Positions 24,467 to 34,317 of a stretch of DNA of 64,000 nucleotides are shown here, one piece after another. Both the position numbers and the translations under genes were made by a program. The notes under the pieces are model-generated. The model ran no database searches. It was not told where the DNA came from and saw only the letters and a program-made list of their open reading frames with translations. Position 1 is the first letter of the stretch, and the number at the start of each line of letters is the position of its first letter. This stretch comes from Pseudomonas agarici (lineage in GTDB: Bacteria; Pseudomonadota; Gammaproteobacteria; Pseudomonadales; Pseudomonadaceae): the NCBI RefSeq assembly GCF_900109755.1, contig NZ_FOAR01000011.1, positions 62,001-126,000 on the forward strand, given 5' to 3'.

Positions 24467-26842
24467 TCAATAACGCATCCGAACGGTGGTGCCTATTGTC
24501 CGTTGATCGCCGGGCACTACCCCATAGTCGCCGGCCCCTAGCAGCGAATAAACGGCGGTGATGTAGCGACGGTCGAACAGGTTACGCACCCAGCCTTCCA
24601 CCTCCCATGTACGGTCCTGGCTACGCAGCCCCACGCGCAAGTGGGTGAGGCCGTAGCTGGGCTGATAGCTCCCTTCGCCCCTTTCGAGAGTGCCGTAGTA
24701 CCCGCTCCTGAAGCTGTAATCCAGACCGCTGTAAGCTTCCAGTCCGTAGGGCAGTGGATGGGTATAGTCCAAGCCACTGCTGACATTCCATTCTGGCGCG
24801 TTGTATAGCCGGTCACCGCTGAGGTCGCAGGTCCACTGCCCCGAGCCCGGCGGGCAAGGTGCGTTGGCGAAACTGCGATAGCGCGCATCGCTCCAGGCCA
24901 GGCCCACGCGCAGGTTGAGCCGGGGATGCAGTTGCCAGGCTGAATCCAGTTCGATACCGCGCAGGCGCACCTTGCCGACATTGATCAGGTTGTCGCGTAG
25001 CGGTGGCGCGAACAGGGAGGCCGGGGGGCTATAAGTGAGCGCCTGATAGCTGTCGACATCCGTCTGGTAGAGGGCGAGATCGAGCATCGCCCGCTCATCC
25101 CAAAAGCGCGTCTTCATGCCCAGCTCCAGCGACGTCGCACGTTCGGCATCGAAGGTGGGCGCAGTGAATGGACCGACCACATCGAAATTGATCCCGCCGG
25201 CTTTGTAGCCACGCGACCAACTGACGTATCCCATCACCGCATCGCTAACGCGATAGCTGGCACTCAGAAGGCTGGAAAGGTTACCTTGCGCCATCGAATC
25301 CTGGCGGTAATAGCCGCCACCCAGAGCGATGTCACGCAACAGTTGGCCACCCGCTTGGAAAGTCGCAGGCAAACCGGCCAGCGAAGCGAGGTTGCTGGTG
25401 TCTCGGGAAATCCAACCGTCCTTGCGCTCGCGGCTGTAACGCAGCCCGCCGGTCAGCTCCAGGCGTTCGAGGGGGCGCCAGGAAAGTTGACCGTAGAGGG
25501 CTCGACTGTCGCTTCGCTGCTCGCCGTCAAAGCGCTGTCGGGCGCCCTCCAACAGTAAGGCCGGAACCTGGGAGGGATCGGTAAAGGTGATGCCATAAAG
25601 GTCGTGCAATACCGCCAGTTGGTCGCCAACGAACCAGGGCGCGGCATCCTTGCCGAATTCGACGTCAATTTCACGGTCAAGGTGCTGACGCAAATAGTAC
25701 AGTCCGACCACATAATCGAGCGACGAGCTTGCCGCGCCGGACAGCCGTAGTTCCTGGCTGAATTGCCGGTGCCCGAGCTCAGTGTCTGACTGCGCCACCG
25801 CCAGGGCACTGCTATCGCCGTCGCGCCCGGCGCGGTAGTCCCAGTCACGGTAAGCCGTGATGCTGGTGAAGCGCATCGCATCGTCCAGGTCCCAGTTCAA
25901 CTCCAGCGAAAGGCCGTTTTGTAGGGTGCGGGGACGCCCCGGTGCGTCGATTCGCGTCTGGCGCCGGTAAGGGTCGGGCTCCGACAGCGGATAACCGAAG
26001 AATTTGGCCCGCTCGCGTGTCTGCGTGCCGTAGTGATTGACCAGCAGGACATTGCCGGCCTCGTTCTGCTGAGCGTAATCCCCCATCAGGCGCGCACTGA
26101 AGTCCACGTTCGGCGTCCATAGCAATTGCCCGCGCAGCCCCTGGCTGTCCGCATCACCGAGCCGGGCTCCGTCCACCAGGTTTTCCACTCGCCCGTCGAC
26201 CGTGCGGTCAAAGATACTCAGGCGCCCGGCCAGCACATCGTCGAGCACCGCCCCGGAAATCGTCCCACGATACTGGCGCATGCCATGCTCGCCGTAGCTG
26301 GCTTCAAGCTGGCTTTCGGGATAAAAAGTCGGTTGTCGAGTCACAATATTCAACGCACCAGCGGTGGTGTTCTTCCCAAACAACGTGCCCTGCGGTCCAC
26401 GCAGCACTTCGATGCGCTCGATATCCAGCAACTCGGTAAGTGCCATGCCCTGGCGCGCCAGATAAACGCCATCGACGTAGGTGCCGACACTGCCTTCCAA
26501 GCCATCGTTGTATGCGCTAGCGCCAAACCCACGCAGGCCGATACCGGTATAGCGGCTGTCGTGGCCAGACACCACCAGTCCGGGCACCCGCTGCTGAATG
26601 TCTTGCAGACTATGCAGGCCGGCCTCCTCAAGTTGTTCGCCATAAAGCACGTTAATGGCGATCGGCACTTGCTGCGGGTTTTCCTCGCGCCGCCGAGCGG
26701 TCACCGGCGTCTCGTCGAGCACCAGCTTGTTTGGCGACGATGACATGCGTCGCGCCAGCGCCTCATCCACCACATTGGCCGACGCCCAGGGCACTGTTGA
26801 CAGGCTGCCGAGCAAGAGCAATCTCCCTCCCAAACCGAGCAT
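24467..26842 (-). CDS. TonB-dependent outer-membrane receptor
   Basis: 791 residues. A signal peptide of about 22 residues is followed by a short linker, a TonB-box-like segment (LDETPVTARRR), the plug domain (about 50-160: LQDIQQRVPGLVV, RIEVLRGPQGTLFGKNTTAG) and a 22-strand-type barrel. The barrel ends in the aromatic C-terminus RMRY expected of outer-membrane proteins. It has no N-terminal signalling domain, so it is not a FecA-type transducer. The ligand is unknown. The gene overlaps the hybrid-kinase gene upstream, suggesting that the two-component system controls or senses the receptor's substrate. Confidence 0.92.
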   Translation of the reverse strand: MLGLGGRLLLLGSLSTVPWASANVVDEALARRMSSSPNKLVLDETPVTARRREENPQQVPIAINVLYGEQLEEAGLHSLQDIQQRVPGLVVSGHDSRYTGIGLRGFGASAYNDGLEGSVGTYVDGVYLARQGMALTELLDIERIEVLRGPQGTLFGKNTTAGALNIVTRQPTFYPESQLEASYGEHGMRQYRGTISGAVLDDVLAGRLSIFDRTVDGRVENLVDGARLGDADSQGLRGQLLWTPNVDFSARLMGDYAQQNEAGNVLLVNHYGTQTRERAKFFGYPLSEPDPYRRQTRIDAPGRPRTLQNGLSLELNWDLDDAMRFTSITAYRDWDYRAGRDGDSSALAVAQSDTELGHRQFSQELRLSGAASSSLDYVVGLYYLRQHLDREIDVEFGKDAAPWFVGDQLAVLHDLYGITFTDPSQVPALLLEGARQRFDGEQRSDSRALYGQLSWRPLERLELTGGLRYSRERKDGWISRDTSNLASLAGLPATFQAGGQLLRDIALGGGYYRQDSMAQGNLSSLLSASYRVSDAVMGYVSWSRGYKAGGINFDVVGPFTAPTFDAERATSLELGMKTRFWDERAMLDLALYQTDVDSYQALTYSPPASLFAPPLRDNLINVGKVRLRGIELDSAWQLHPRLNLRVGLAWSDARYRSFANAPCPPGSGQWTCDLSGDRLYNAPEWNVSSGLDYTHPLPYGLEAYSGLDYSFRSGYYGTLERGEGSYQPSYGLTHLRVGLRSQDRTWEVEGWVRNLFDRRYITAVYSLLGAGDYGVVPGDQRTIGTTVRMRY

Positions 26843-26843
26843 A

Positions 26844-29246
26844 TTATTGCTCCCCTGCCCTGGCGCGCCGCACTGTATCTGAGAGGGTCAGTGCCTTGAC
26901 GCAAGCCAGTAATTCGCTGCTATCCGCAGGCTTAAGCAATACCGCATCGAATACCAGATCAGCCGGATGATCGTTGGGCCGGCGGGCCGGGACCGCCGAA
27001 TAGAGCATCACCGGCAAGCTGCACCACCGACCGCGCACGCGTCGCAGCAGTTCCCAACCGCTCATACCGGGCATTATCTGATCGCTGATCAATAGATCGA
27101 CCTGCTGTTCTCCCAGACCGACCAAAGCCTCTTGTCCGGTCGCCGCAATGCTCACCTCAAAGCCGTAACCGGCCAACAGGTCGTACAGCCATTCGCAGTT
27201 CTGCCCGATATCATCGACCAACAGGATATGTTTACCCTGTCCATCAAAGGGCGCGGTATTGTTATCGAGGATGCCGTTCTCCAGCTCCTGTTCTCGCGCA
27301 TATTTCAACTGGAGACGGAAATTGAAGCGACTGCCGCCCTGCTCCGTGGTCTGCGGTTCCAGCCGGCTGTTCATACGTTCCAGCAATTGAGTGACGATCG
27401 ACAAGCCCAGCCCGCAGCCTTCGTAGCGTTGCGCATTGCGTCCACGGCGAAACGGCTGAAGTAACTGGTCGAACTCTCCCGGATCAATGCCGATTCCTGT
27501 GTCGACTACACCGAAGCACAACTCCACAGTCTCAGGGGTCGCTCCTGGGCAACAAGTCACTTCGAAGCGAATATGTCCGTTGCGCGTGAATTTCGCCGAG
27601 TTTGCCAAAAGATTCATCAGTATCTGCCGAAGGCGTTTGAAATCCGCCTGCACAAGTACCGGCAGGTCATCCGACAGAACGACCTCAAAGCTATTGCCCT
27701 GGCGCGATGCGAGAAAGCCTGCCTCGTCCTCGATCTCCCGCAGGAAGCCGTACAGATACCCTGGCGCGAGAGCTAGCTGCATCTGCTCCAGCTCTCCCTG
27801 GGAGAACTCCAGCATCTCGTCGATCAGCTCCAGTTGCTGGCGAGCATTGCGCTCGATATTGGCCTGATAATCCCGGTTTGGCCCGGCACGCAACAGGCGT
27901 GCATAGTCAATGATGCGCACCAGCGGCGAACGCAGGTCATGACTGATCCGAGCCATCAACCCACTGCGTGCCGCCAGCGACTCACGCAACTGCGCGGTGC
28001 GCAGTGCCACGGTGCTTTCAAGACGCTCATGCTCGGCTTGTCGTTGTTGTTCCAGGCTGGACAGCGCGTGCTTTTCCCGGCTTCGACTCCAGCTGACTTC
28101 CATGATCAATGTACACACCAGCAAAGCCACGCCAGGCAAGGTCGAGGATAAATCGTATTTGTCTTCGGGCGACTGCCAGGGCAACTGATCCAGCCGGAAA
28201 AAATATCGAATCGCCAGTTGTAGCAACAGCAGCCCCGAGACCAACCACGCCATCCAGTTGTAGGTCAGCCTTCTTCGCCAGCCAAAAAATAACGTAAGCA
28301 GCAACACCCCGTAGAAACTCAAGAGGGACATCTGGACAAAATACGCGCCCTGAACCGAATCGACCTTCAACCACCAAAGCCTACCGAGCGCACAACCCAA
28401 TAGGGGCACGCCATATATCCACCCCATGATGCCGGGCAACCGAGAGACCTGTAGCAGCACGCGCATATAAGCAAGAAAAAGTGCGAACGTGGCGACACTG
28501 GCGAACGTCAGTAACTCTCGCGCCCAGCCGAGCGCGGCGGGCCAAAACACCAGATAGCCGTTTACGATACAAGTCAGCAGAATATAGCCGAGTACCGCGC
28601 TCGCATTGACCATCAACAACCGAGAACGCAAAATCCAGCCAACGATGAGACCGCACGGGACGATCAATAAGACAATGCCGAGCGTCAGCCCATCGACCAG
28701 ATAGGTATGTTGCTGACTTCGAAGAAGCACTCGCTCCGCCCAGAGTTGTGGGCCGAGGAATAGCTGTGAGGTGCTGGTCACCCGGACCAACAGCACGACG
28801 GTCTCTCCCGCCGGCAGCGAGACCTGGAAGGCAGGCTGGCGCGCCGCCGGCTGCGGCCATTCGTCCAGGGGATAGGCGCTTCCCGCATGCGAACGGCTCC
28901 AGCGCCCGGCGTTCCATTGGTACACCTGGATATCTTCCAGGCGTGGAGCGCCGACCACCAGCCAGCGCAAGCAGCTCATATCGCTCGAATTAGTCAACTG
29001 CAGCCGCAACCAAAACGCCGAGTGGCTGTAACCCCGAGTCGGCCAGTCAGTGGTCGTGGCCTTGAAACGCGCGGCGGGAAGCTGCGTAACGTCCTCCAAA
29101 CTCAGCCTTGCTTGCGGGTCTTCGAAAATCTGCGTAGCAGACAGCACGTTCAGATAATTAGCTTGGCAGAGTGGCACCTGAGCCGCATGCAGAAGGCTGG
29201 CGAACAACAAGCCCACCATCAGCAGCAAAGACTGTAACGGCAACAC
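26844..29246 (-). CDS. Hybrid sensor histidine kinase, 7TMR-DISM type
   Basis: 800 residues from a GTG overlapping the response-regulator stop (TAGTG). There is a signal peptide (1-21), a periplasmic DISMED2-like carbohydrate-binding fold (about 35-160), seven membrane helices (about 180-390) and a coiled coil. HisKA has the phospho-acceptor in RISHDLRSP (His436), then HATPase_c with G-boxes (VVDTGIGIDPGEF, GCGLGLSIV). A receiver domain carries Asp722 (LLISDQIMPGMSG). It senses an unknown ligand and relays phosphate to its own receiver or to the coupled regulator. Confidence 0.92.
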   Translation of the reverse strand: MLPLQSLLLMVGLLFASLLHAAQVPLCQANYLNVLSATQIFEDPQARLSLEDVTQLPAARFKATTTDWPTRGYSHSAFWLRLQLTNSSDMSCLRWLVVGAPRLEDIQVYQWNAGRWSRSHAGSAYPLDEWPQPAARQPAFQVSLPAGETVVLLVRVTSTSQLFLGPQLWAERVLLRSQQHTYLVDGLTLGIVLLIVPCGLIVGWILRSRLLMVNASAVLGYILLTCIVNGYLVFWPAALGWARELLTFASVATFALFLAYMRVLLQVSRLPGIMGWIYGVPLLGCALGRLWWLKVDSVQGAYFVQMSLLSFYGVLLLTLFFGWRRRLTYNWMAWLVSGLLLLQLAIRYFFRLDQLPWQSPEDKYDLSSTLPGVALLVCTLIMEVSWSRSREKHALSSLEQQRQAEHERLESTVALRTAQLRESLAARSGLMARISHDLRSPLVRIIDYARLLRAGPNRDYQANIERNARQQLELIDEMLEFSQGELEQMQLALAPGYLYGFLREIEDEAGFLASRQGNSFEVVLSDDLPVLVQADFKRLRQILMNLLANSAKFTRNGHIRFEVTCCPGATPETVELCFGVVDTGIGIDPGEFDQLLQPFRRGRNAQRYEGCGLGLSIVTQLLERMNSRLEPQTTEQGGSRFNFRLQLKYAREQELENGILDNNTAPFDGQGKHILLVDDIGQNCEWLYDLLAGYGFEVSIAATGQEALVGLGEQQVDLLISDQIMPGMSGWELLRRVRGRWCSLPVMLYSAVPARRPNDHPADLVFDAVLLKPADSSELLACVKALTLSDTVRRARAGEQ

Positions 29247-30085
29247 TATGTGCGTCCAGCCAAGTCTTCGTCAGCAACGCCCTGGGCTTGCTGACGGAAC
29301 TGGCTGGGTGCCATACCTCGTCGCTGTCGGAACGCCGTGGCGAAATTACAGGCACTGCGAAAACCCACCAGTTCGGCGATATCCTGGATGCTCATGGAGC
29401 TTTCGGCCAGCAACTCCTGAGCGCGACGCAATCGTGCATCGCCAATGTAGGAGAACACCGTCAGTCCCAGATGCTCGCGGAATATACGAGAGAGGCGTTT
29501 CTCATGGGTGCCGACTTTTTGTGCGATTTCAGCCAGCGAGGGCATGTCGTCCAGTTGGTTTCCAATCAGGCGCATCGCCGCACGTAGAACGATCTCATCA
29601 CCTTCCAATGCCGGATCTGTCGGGTCGCACTGGCGGGCCGGTCGTTCGCGCCAAGTCAATTGCAGATGGATACGGATGCGCGCCAGCACCTCCTCGGGTT
29701 CGCAGGACTTCGATATATAGTCGACCCCGCCCAATGTCAGCCCTTCCAGACGCTCGACAGAGCTGTTCGCCGAAGACAAGAAGAGGATGGGTGTTTGCCG
29801 GGTAGCCGGTGCCTCGCGCAATAGCCGACACAGGCTGAAACCGTCCATCTGCGGCATATAGACATCCAGAACGATCAAGTCCGGACGCAATGCCAACGCC
29901 CGCTGATAGCCTTGGCTGGCATCACAGGCCACCGAAAGGCGCCATGATTGCGTCTTTAGCAGAATGAGCGTCGCGCGGATATCTTCCGGGTTGTCGTCGA
30001 TAAGCAGAATATGTGGCAGCGGGTCGGATAACGCAGCTGCATGCCCCACCATAGCCGGCCGCCTTTCGTATCGCCCGTCATCCAT
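29246..30085 (-). CDS. Response regulator with AraC-type DNA-binding domain
   Basis: 279 residues. The receiver domain (about 24-145) has the acidic pair in ILLIDDNPED, the phospho-acceptor Asp74 in LIVLDVYMPQMDG and the switch Lys in DYISKS. The C-terminal AraC/XylS double HTH (about 175-265) includes PSLAEIAQKVGTHEKRLSR and SIQDIAELVGFRSACNFATAF. The receiver-AraC combination is uncommon in Pseudomonas relative to OmpR or NarL outputs. It is first in a three-gene operon with the kinase and TonB receptor and presumably activates that operon. Confidence 0.92.
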   Translation of the reverse strand: MDDGRYERRPAMVGHAAALSDPLPHILLIDDNPEDIRATLILLKTQSWRLSVACDASQGYQRALALRPDLIVLDVYMPQMDGFSLCRLLREAPATRQTPILFLSSANSSVERLEGLTLGGVDYISKSCEPEEVLARIRIHLQLTWRERPARQCDPTDPALEGDEIVLRAAMRLIGNQLDDMPSLAEIAQKVGTHEKRLSRIFREHLGLTVFSYIGDARLRRAQELLAESSMSIQDIAELVGFRSACNFATAFRQRRGMAPSQFRQQAQGVADEDLAGRT

Positions 30086-30509
30086 TAGCTAAATTCTCTT
30101 AGTATTTTTCTTGTCAAGATGTCATGAGCCTCTGGCGCCGATGGCGACATCTATCTACATGCCGTCGGTGAACCGAACGGCATTGAGTCAGACCTTAGCG
30201 CCGCCGATTTTTTATTTTCTGTCCTCTCCAACAAAAGCTCCGTCAGCTATCCCAAAGACCTGGGCAAATTTTCGCGATGATAATACGCCCCTGCCAACTT
30301 GCGTCACAAAACTCCATCCACTGAATGATAACGCCAAGTGGCAGGCAAATAAGGGGCATAGCTTGTCAATGGAGGGCACTCGGTTTGGTGGGTTCACCTG
30401 GGTGTCCGGTCCAGGGACTGAAGATCAAGTGGCTCGATACCTCGGGACGGAAAAAGGGCGACAACCATTATCCCGACTCCTTCTCAACTAATTTGATTGC
30501 TGTATAAAA
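30086..30509. other. Intergenic region upstream of the polysaccharide cluster
   Basis: 424 bases with no supported gene. Short frames have no ribosome-binding site or family resemblance. The stretch lies between divergent operons (response regulator on the left, polysaccharide genes on the right) and should hold both promoters. No unambiguous regulatory motif was identified. Confidence 0.4.
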
Positions 30510-32879
30510 ATGACCCAACAAGCAACGATCATCAGCTTTGTCATGAGCGGCGGGGTGGGCTCACGTCTGTGGCCTTTATCGCGTGAAGACTTCCCTAAAC
30601 AGTTTCACAACCTGTCCGGCCAGGGCTCCATGCTTTTGCGCACGGTCAAACGTATGAGTGCACGAGAAGGCGATACCTGCGTTCCGGTTTATCTACTCAC
30701 CTCAGAACGTCATGCGGAGCGCATCAGCCGAGACCTTTGCGGCGTCGACTTGTCGGGCGGGCGAGCGATTTTCGAGCCGATAGGACGTAACACGGCTGCC
30801 GCCATTGTGTTGGCAACAGAGACGACGCTGCGCGAACATGGCGATGATCTGGTGCTCGTCGTTCCGTCCGATCACGAAATTACCACGGATCGCGGTTTCT
30901 GGAACACTGTAGAAGCCGGCACAGACGCGGCCATGGCCGGTCGTATCGTGGTCTTCGGCGTCCAACCGGACAGGCCAGAAACCGGTTATGGTTATATTGA
31001 GGTGGGTCCGCAGAACGGAAACATCCGTGACGTTATAAAGTTCGTGGAAAAACCCAATGAGGAAACTGCGGCCCAGTACCTCGCCTCCAAGAATTTCCTC
31101 TGGAATTCCGGCATCTTTCTTTTCCGTGCCAGCACGATGCGCGATGCGTTCCGGGCGCATGCGCCGAAGATCTGGGATGGGGCCGTGGCAGCGCTCGACG
31201 AAGCGACAAGCAACGTCTGTGGAACCTATCTGCCACATAATCTCTATGCGCAGGTGGCGGCCATTTCCTTCGACTACGCCATCATGGAATATGCGCAAGA
31301 CATTGCGCTGGTTCCGGCACGTTTTCGCTGGAACGATCTCGGATCGTGGCAATCGCTGCTCGAAGTCAGCGCCACCGACAGCAACGGTAATGTGATCGTT
31401 GGCGATGTCGTCGCCATCGATTGCGAGAACAGCTATTTGCGCAGCGATGGTCGCCTGCTTTCCGCCATCGGCCTTCGCGATCTCGCTGTCGTGTCGACCT
31501 GCGATGCAACATTCATTGCGCCTGTCACCGAAAGTCAGAATGTTCGCAAGATCGTCGAGCAGTTGGAGAAAACCGGCCGCCTTGAAACCCAGTTCACACC
31601 GGCGCAGGACCGCCTGCCGCTAATCGGTGCCTATGAGAAGCGGGTTCGCCATTGGCTGTTCGAGGAAACATTGCCGCTTTGGTCGACGGTCGGTGTCGAC
31701 CGCCGCTACGGCGGCTTCCACGAGGCACTGACTTTCGATGCCACCCCCATCACCAGACCCAAGCGGATGCGCACCACGGCGCGGCAGATCTACGCCTTCG
31801 CAGTGGCGCATGAAATGGGCTGGGACGGACCGGCCAATGATCTGATCGATCACGGTATACAGTTCATCACGGCCAATGGCCGGACGGATCGTGGCGGCTG
31901 GATCAAGACATTCAATCCTGATGGTACGGTCCTCGATGGGACAGAAGATGCCTATGATCAATCCTGCGTGCTTTTGGCACTGGCACATGCCCATCGGGCG
32001 GGCCATCCGCAGGCGCTCGATCTTGCCACGCAAACCTTTACCTTCCTCGACCAGTATCTTGCCGATTCCAAGCTGCGGGGTTTTCTGGAAGTACCGGGGG
32101 ATACCGGCCTACGTCGATCCAATCCACATATGCATCTACTTGAGTCGTTCCTGGCCTGGTACGACGTAACGGGGAACCGGGATTATCTTCAGCAGGCCGC
32201 ACGAATTGTCGATTTGTTCCGCCAGCACCTCTTCGATGCAGAGACGTGGACACTCGGCGAGTATTTTACCGACGATTGGGAGCGCGCACCGGGCGAAAAA
32301 GGCGAGTGGACGGAGCCTGGACATCATTTTGAATGGGCCCATCTTTTGTCTAGTTTTGCCGCGGCATCCGGTCAGAAAGATGTCATCCGCCACGCACGCA
32401 AACTGTATGCCTCAGCCATTGCCAACGGCCTGAACCGCACCACGGAACTCGCCTATGGCGCTGTTTCTCGCCATGGCCTGGCGCTTGATACCCAATCGCG
32501 TAGTTGGCCCCAGACCGAGGCTGTGAGGGCAGCTATTGCACTCGATGGCAATGGAGGACCCGATCTCAAGCCAGAAGTCGAGGCGCGGGTGGGGCGTCTA
32601 TTCCGCTGGCATATCGAACAAGCCCCGCGGGGTCTGTGGATTGACGTGATCGATGAAAAGGGCAGACCCAGGGCCGAAGACGTACCCGCCTCGATCTTCT
32701 ATCACCTCGTCAGCGCTCTTACGCAATATCTCGATTATGTCGCAGCAACTCAACGCCGGTCGCTGAAATGTCGCGCCCCCTTCGACAAACACATGATCAG
32801 GGCGGTTCAAGGGCCATCGCAAGCCGGAAAGACCCGGGATCCACGCGCCCAACCAATCTCTCTCGCGACGCCTCCCTGA
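30510..32879 (+). CDS. Mannose-1-phosphate guanylyltransferase / AGE-family epimerase fusion
   Basis: 789 residues in two enzyme halves. Residues 1-350 are a nucleotidyltransferase with the GDP-mannose pyrophosphorylase signature SGGVGSRLWPLSREDFPKQF and VPSDHEIT. It lacks the usual ManC C-terminal cupin isomerase domain. Instead, residues about 370-745 form an (alpha/alpha)6 barrel of the N-acylglucosamine 2-epimerase/YihS superfamily (RMRTTARQIYAFAVAHEMGW, HHFEWAHLL, WPQTEAVRAA), which could interconvert mannose and fructose forms. It likely supplies GDP-mannose for the cluster. A 45-residue basic, low-complexity tail follows the last domain and may be spurious read-through into the next leader. 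Confidence 0.88.
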   Translation: MTQQATIISFVMSGGVGSRLWPLSREDFPKQFHNLSGQGSMLLRTVKRMSAREGDTCVPVYLLTSERHAERISRDLCGVDLSGGRAIFEPIGRNTAAAIVLATETTLREHGDDLVLVVPSDHEITTDRGFWNTVEAGTDAAMAGRIVVFGVQPDRPETGYGYIEVGPQNGNIRDVIKFVEKPNEETAAQYLASKNFLWNSGIFLFRASTMRDAFRAHAPKIWDGAVAALDEATSNVCGTYLPHNLYAQVAAISFDYAIMEYAQDIALVPARFRWNDLGSWQSLLEVSATDSNGNVIVGDVVAIDCENSYLRSDGRLLSAIGLRDLAVVSTCDATFIAPVTESQNVRKIVEQLEKTGRLETQFTPAQDRLPLIGAYEKRVRHWLFEETLPLWSTVGVDRRYGGFHEALTFDATPITRPKRMRTTARQIYAFAVAHEMGWDGPANDLIDHGIQFITANGRTDRGGWIKTFNPDGTVLDGTEDAYDQSCVLLALAHAHRAGHPQALDLATQTFTFLDQYLADSKLRGFLEVPGDTGLRRSNPHMHLLESFLAWYDVTGNRDYLQQAARIVDLFRQHLFDAETWTLGEYFTDDWERAPGEKGEWTEPGHHFEWAHLLSSFAAASGQKDVIRHARKLYASAIANGLNRTTELAYGAVSRHGLALDTQSRSWPQTEAVRAAIALDGNGGPDLKPEVEARVGRLFRWHIEQAPRGLWIDVIDEKGRPRAEDVPASIFYHLVSALTQYLDYVAATQRRSLKCRAPFDKHMIRAVQGPSQAGKTRDPRAQPISLATPP

Positions 32880-32959
32880 GCCTATGCGAGGGAAACCAGG
32901 CACAACGGATATACCCTTCGAAAAAGTCGCTCGCCATTCGAGGCCAGCACAGGAGCGTT

Positions 32960-34141
32960 ATGCGGATTCTGCATTTCTATAAGACCTATTGGCCGGATAC
33001 TTTTGGCGGTATCGAACGTGCGATCCACGCTATTGCCAGAGGAGCCGCGAATTACGGCATAAAATCCGATGTGCTTTCCCTGAGCAGAAATCCCGAAAAC
33101 GCCACCATCGAGTTTGGCGGTCATATAGCTTATAAGTCAAAGCTTGATTTTGAATTCGCCTCCACCGGCTTTTCGCGGGAAGTGATCACACATTTTCGTG
33201 AATTGGCCTCAAAGGCGGACATCATTCATTATCATTTTCCCTGGCCCATGATGGACATCGTTCACCTAACTTCCCCTCCCGGCAAGCCGACAGTGGTCAC
33301 TTATCATTCGGATATCGTCAAGCAAAAATTTTTGTTGCGGATTTATACGATACTGATGCATCGGTTCTTATCAAGCGTTGACCGTATTGTCGCGACATCA
33401 CCTCGCTATATCGAAACGAGCCTGGTGCTGCAGCGTTACAAATCAAAGACAACGGTTATACCCCTTGGACTGGATGAGGCCGACTATCCTCCATCAACGT
33501 TAGAAGAAAAAGAAACATGGCGCTCTCGATTTCCGAGGCCGTTTTTTCTCTTTGTTGGCGTGCTTCGCTATTACAAGGGCCTGCACATCCTCTTGGAGGC
33601 TGCAGCAAGGATTGATTCTGACGTGGTTATAGTTGGAAACGGGCCGATGGAAAAGGATCTGAAGAGACGCACCGCGACACTCGGCCTGAAAAATGTACAC
33701 TTTGTAGGTGCGCTTTCCGATCGAGAAAAGACCGCATTGCTTGAACAATGTAGCGCATTTGTCTTCCCGTCAAACAGGCGTTCGGAAGCCTTTGGCCTCT
33801 CGTTAGTTGAAGCTGCCATGTTCGGTAAACCAATGATCACCTGCGAAATAGGTACAGGTACCAGCTTCGTAAACCTGGAGGGAGAAACGGGCCTGGTGGT
33901 CAAGGCCAATGATGTCCAGGCTCTCGCCGATGCCATAAATAGACTGGCTCACGAGACGATTGAGTCGGAACGTTTTGGCAAGGCCGCTCGCCGCCGCTTC
34001 GAAGAGACCTTTTCGGGAACGATTATGGGTCGCGCATACGCCGAAATGTACCGAGAAATGATGTCTGGGGGAAAACCAGGAGAGTTAACAATGCCTGCCG
34101 ACGGTCATCTATCGCGTCAGCAAAGATTGGCATCAACATGA
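32960..34141 (+). CDS. Glycosyltransferase family 4 (GT-B)
   Basis: 393 residues from the ATG at 32960, which has AGGAG five bases upstream; an earlier start would extend it into the fusion gene. The N-terminal GT-B domain opens MRILHFYKTYWPDTFGGIER. The C-terminal domain has RPFFLFVGVLRYYKG and the nucleotide-sugar site SEAFGLSLVEAAMFGKP (EX7E). It probably adds mannose or a related residue to the growing glycan on the cytoplasmic side of the inner membrane. Confidence 0.9.
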   Translation: MRILHFYKTYWPDTFGGIERAIHAIARGAANYGIKSDVLSLSRNPENATIEFGGHIAYKSKLDFEFASTGFSREVITHFRELASKADIIHYHFPWPMMDIVHLTSPPGKPTVVTYHSDIVKQKFLLRIYTILMHRFLSSVDRIVATSPRYIETSLVLQRYKSKTTVIPLGLDEADYPPSTLEEKETWRSRFPRPFFLFVGVLRYYKGLHILLEAAARIDSDVVIVGNGPMEKDLKRRTATLGLKNVHFVGALSDREKTALLEQCSAFVFPSNRRSEAFGLSLVEAAMFGKPMITCEIGTGTSFVNLEGETGLVVKANDVQALADAINRLAHETIESERFGKAARRRFEETFSGTIMGRAYAEMYREMMSGGKPGELTMPADGHLSRQQRLAST

Positions 34142-34317
34142 ACTGTGCCGAAGACCAGGTGCCCACCCTCACTGAAGGCCCGTACTCCAATTCACCAAAT
34201 TTGAATGCCTTGATGGCTTCATTACATCGGACGCTCAAAAAGTCATCGTTCTGAATCCGACAGACCTTTGCTCATCGGTCTATGCAATGCTGCAGCCATT
34301 CGTCTGCGGGGAGCTTT

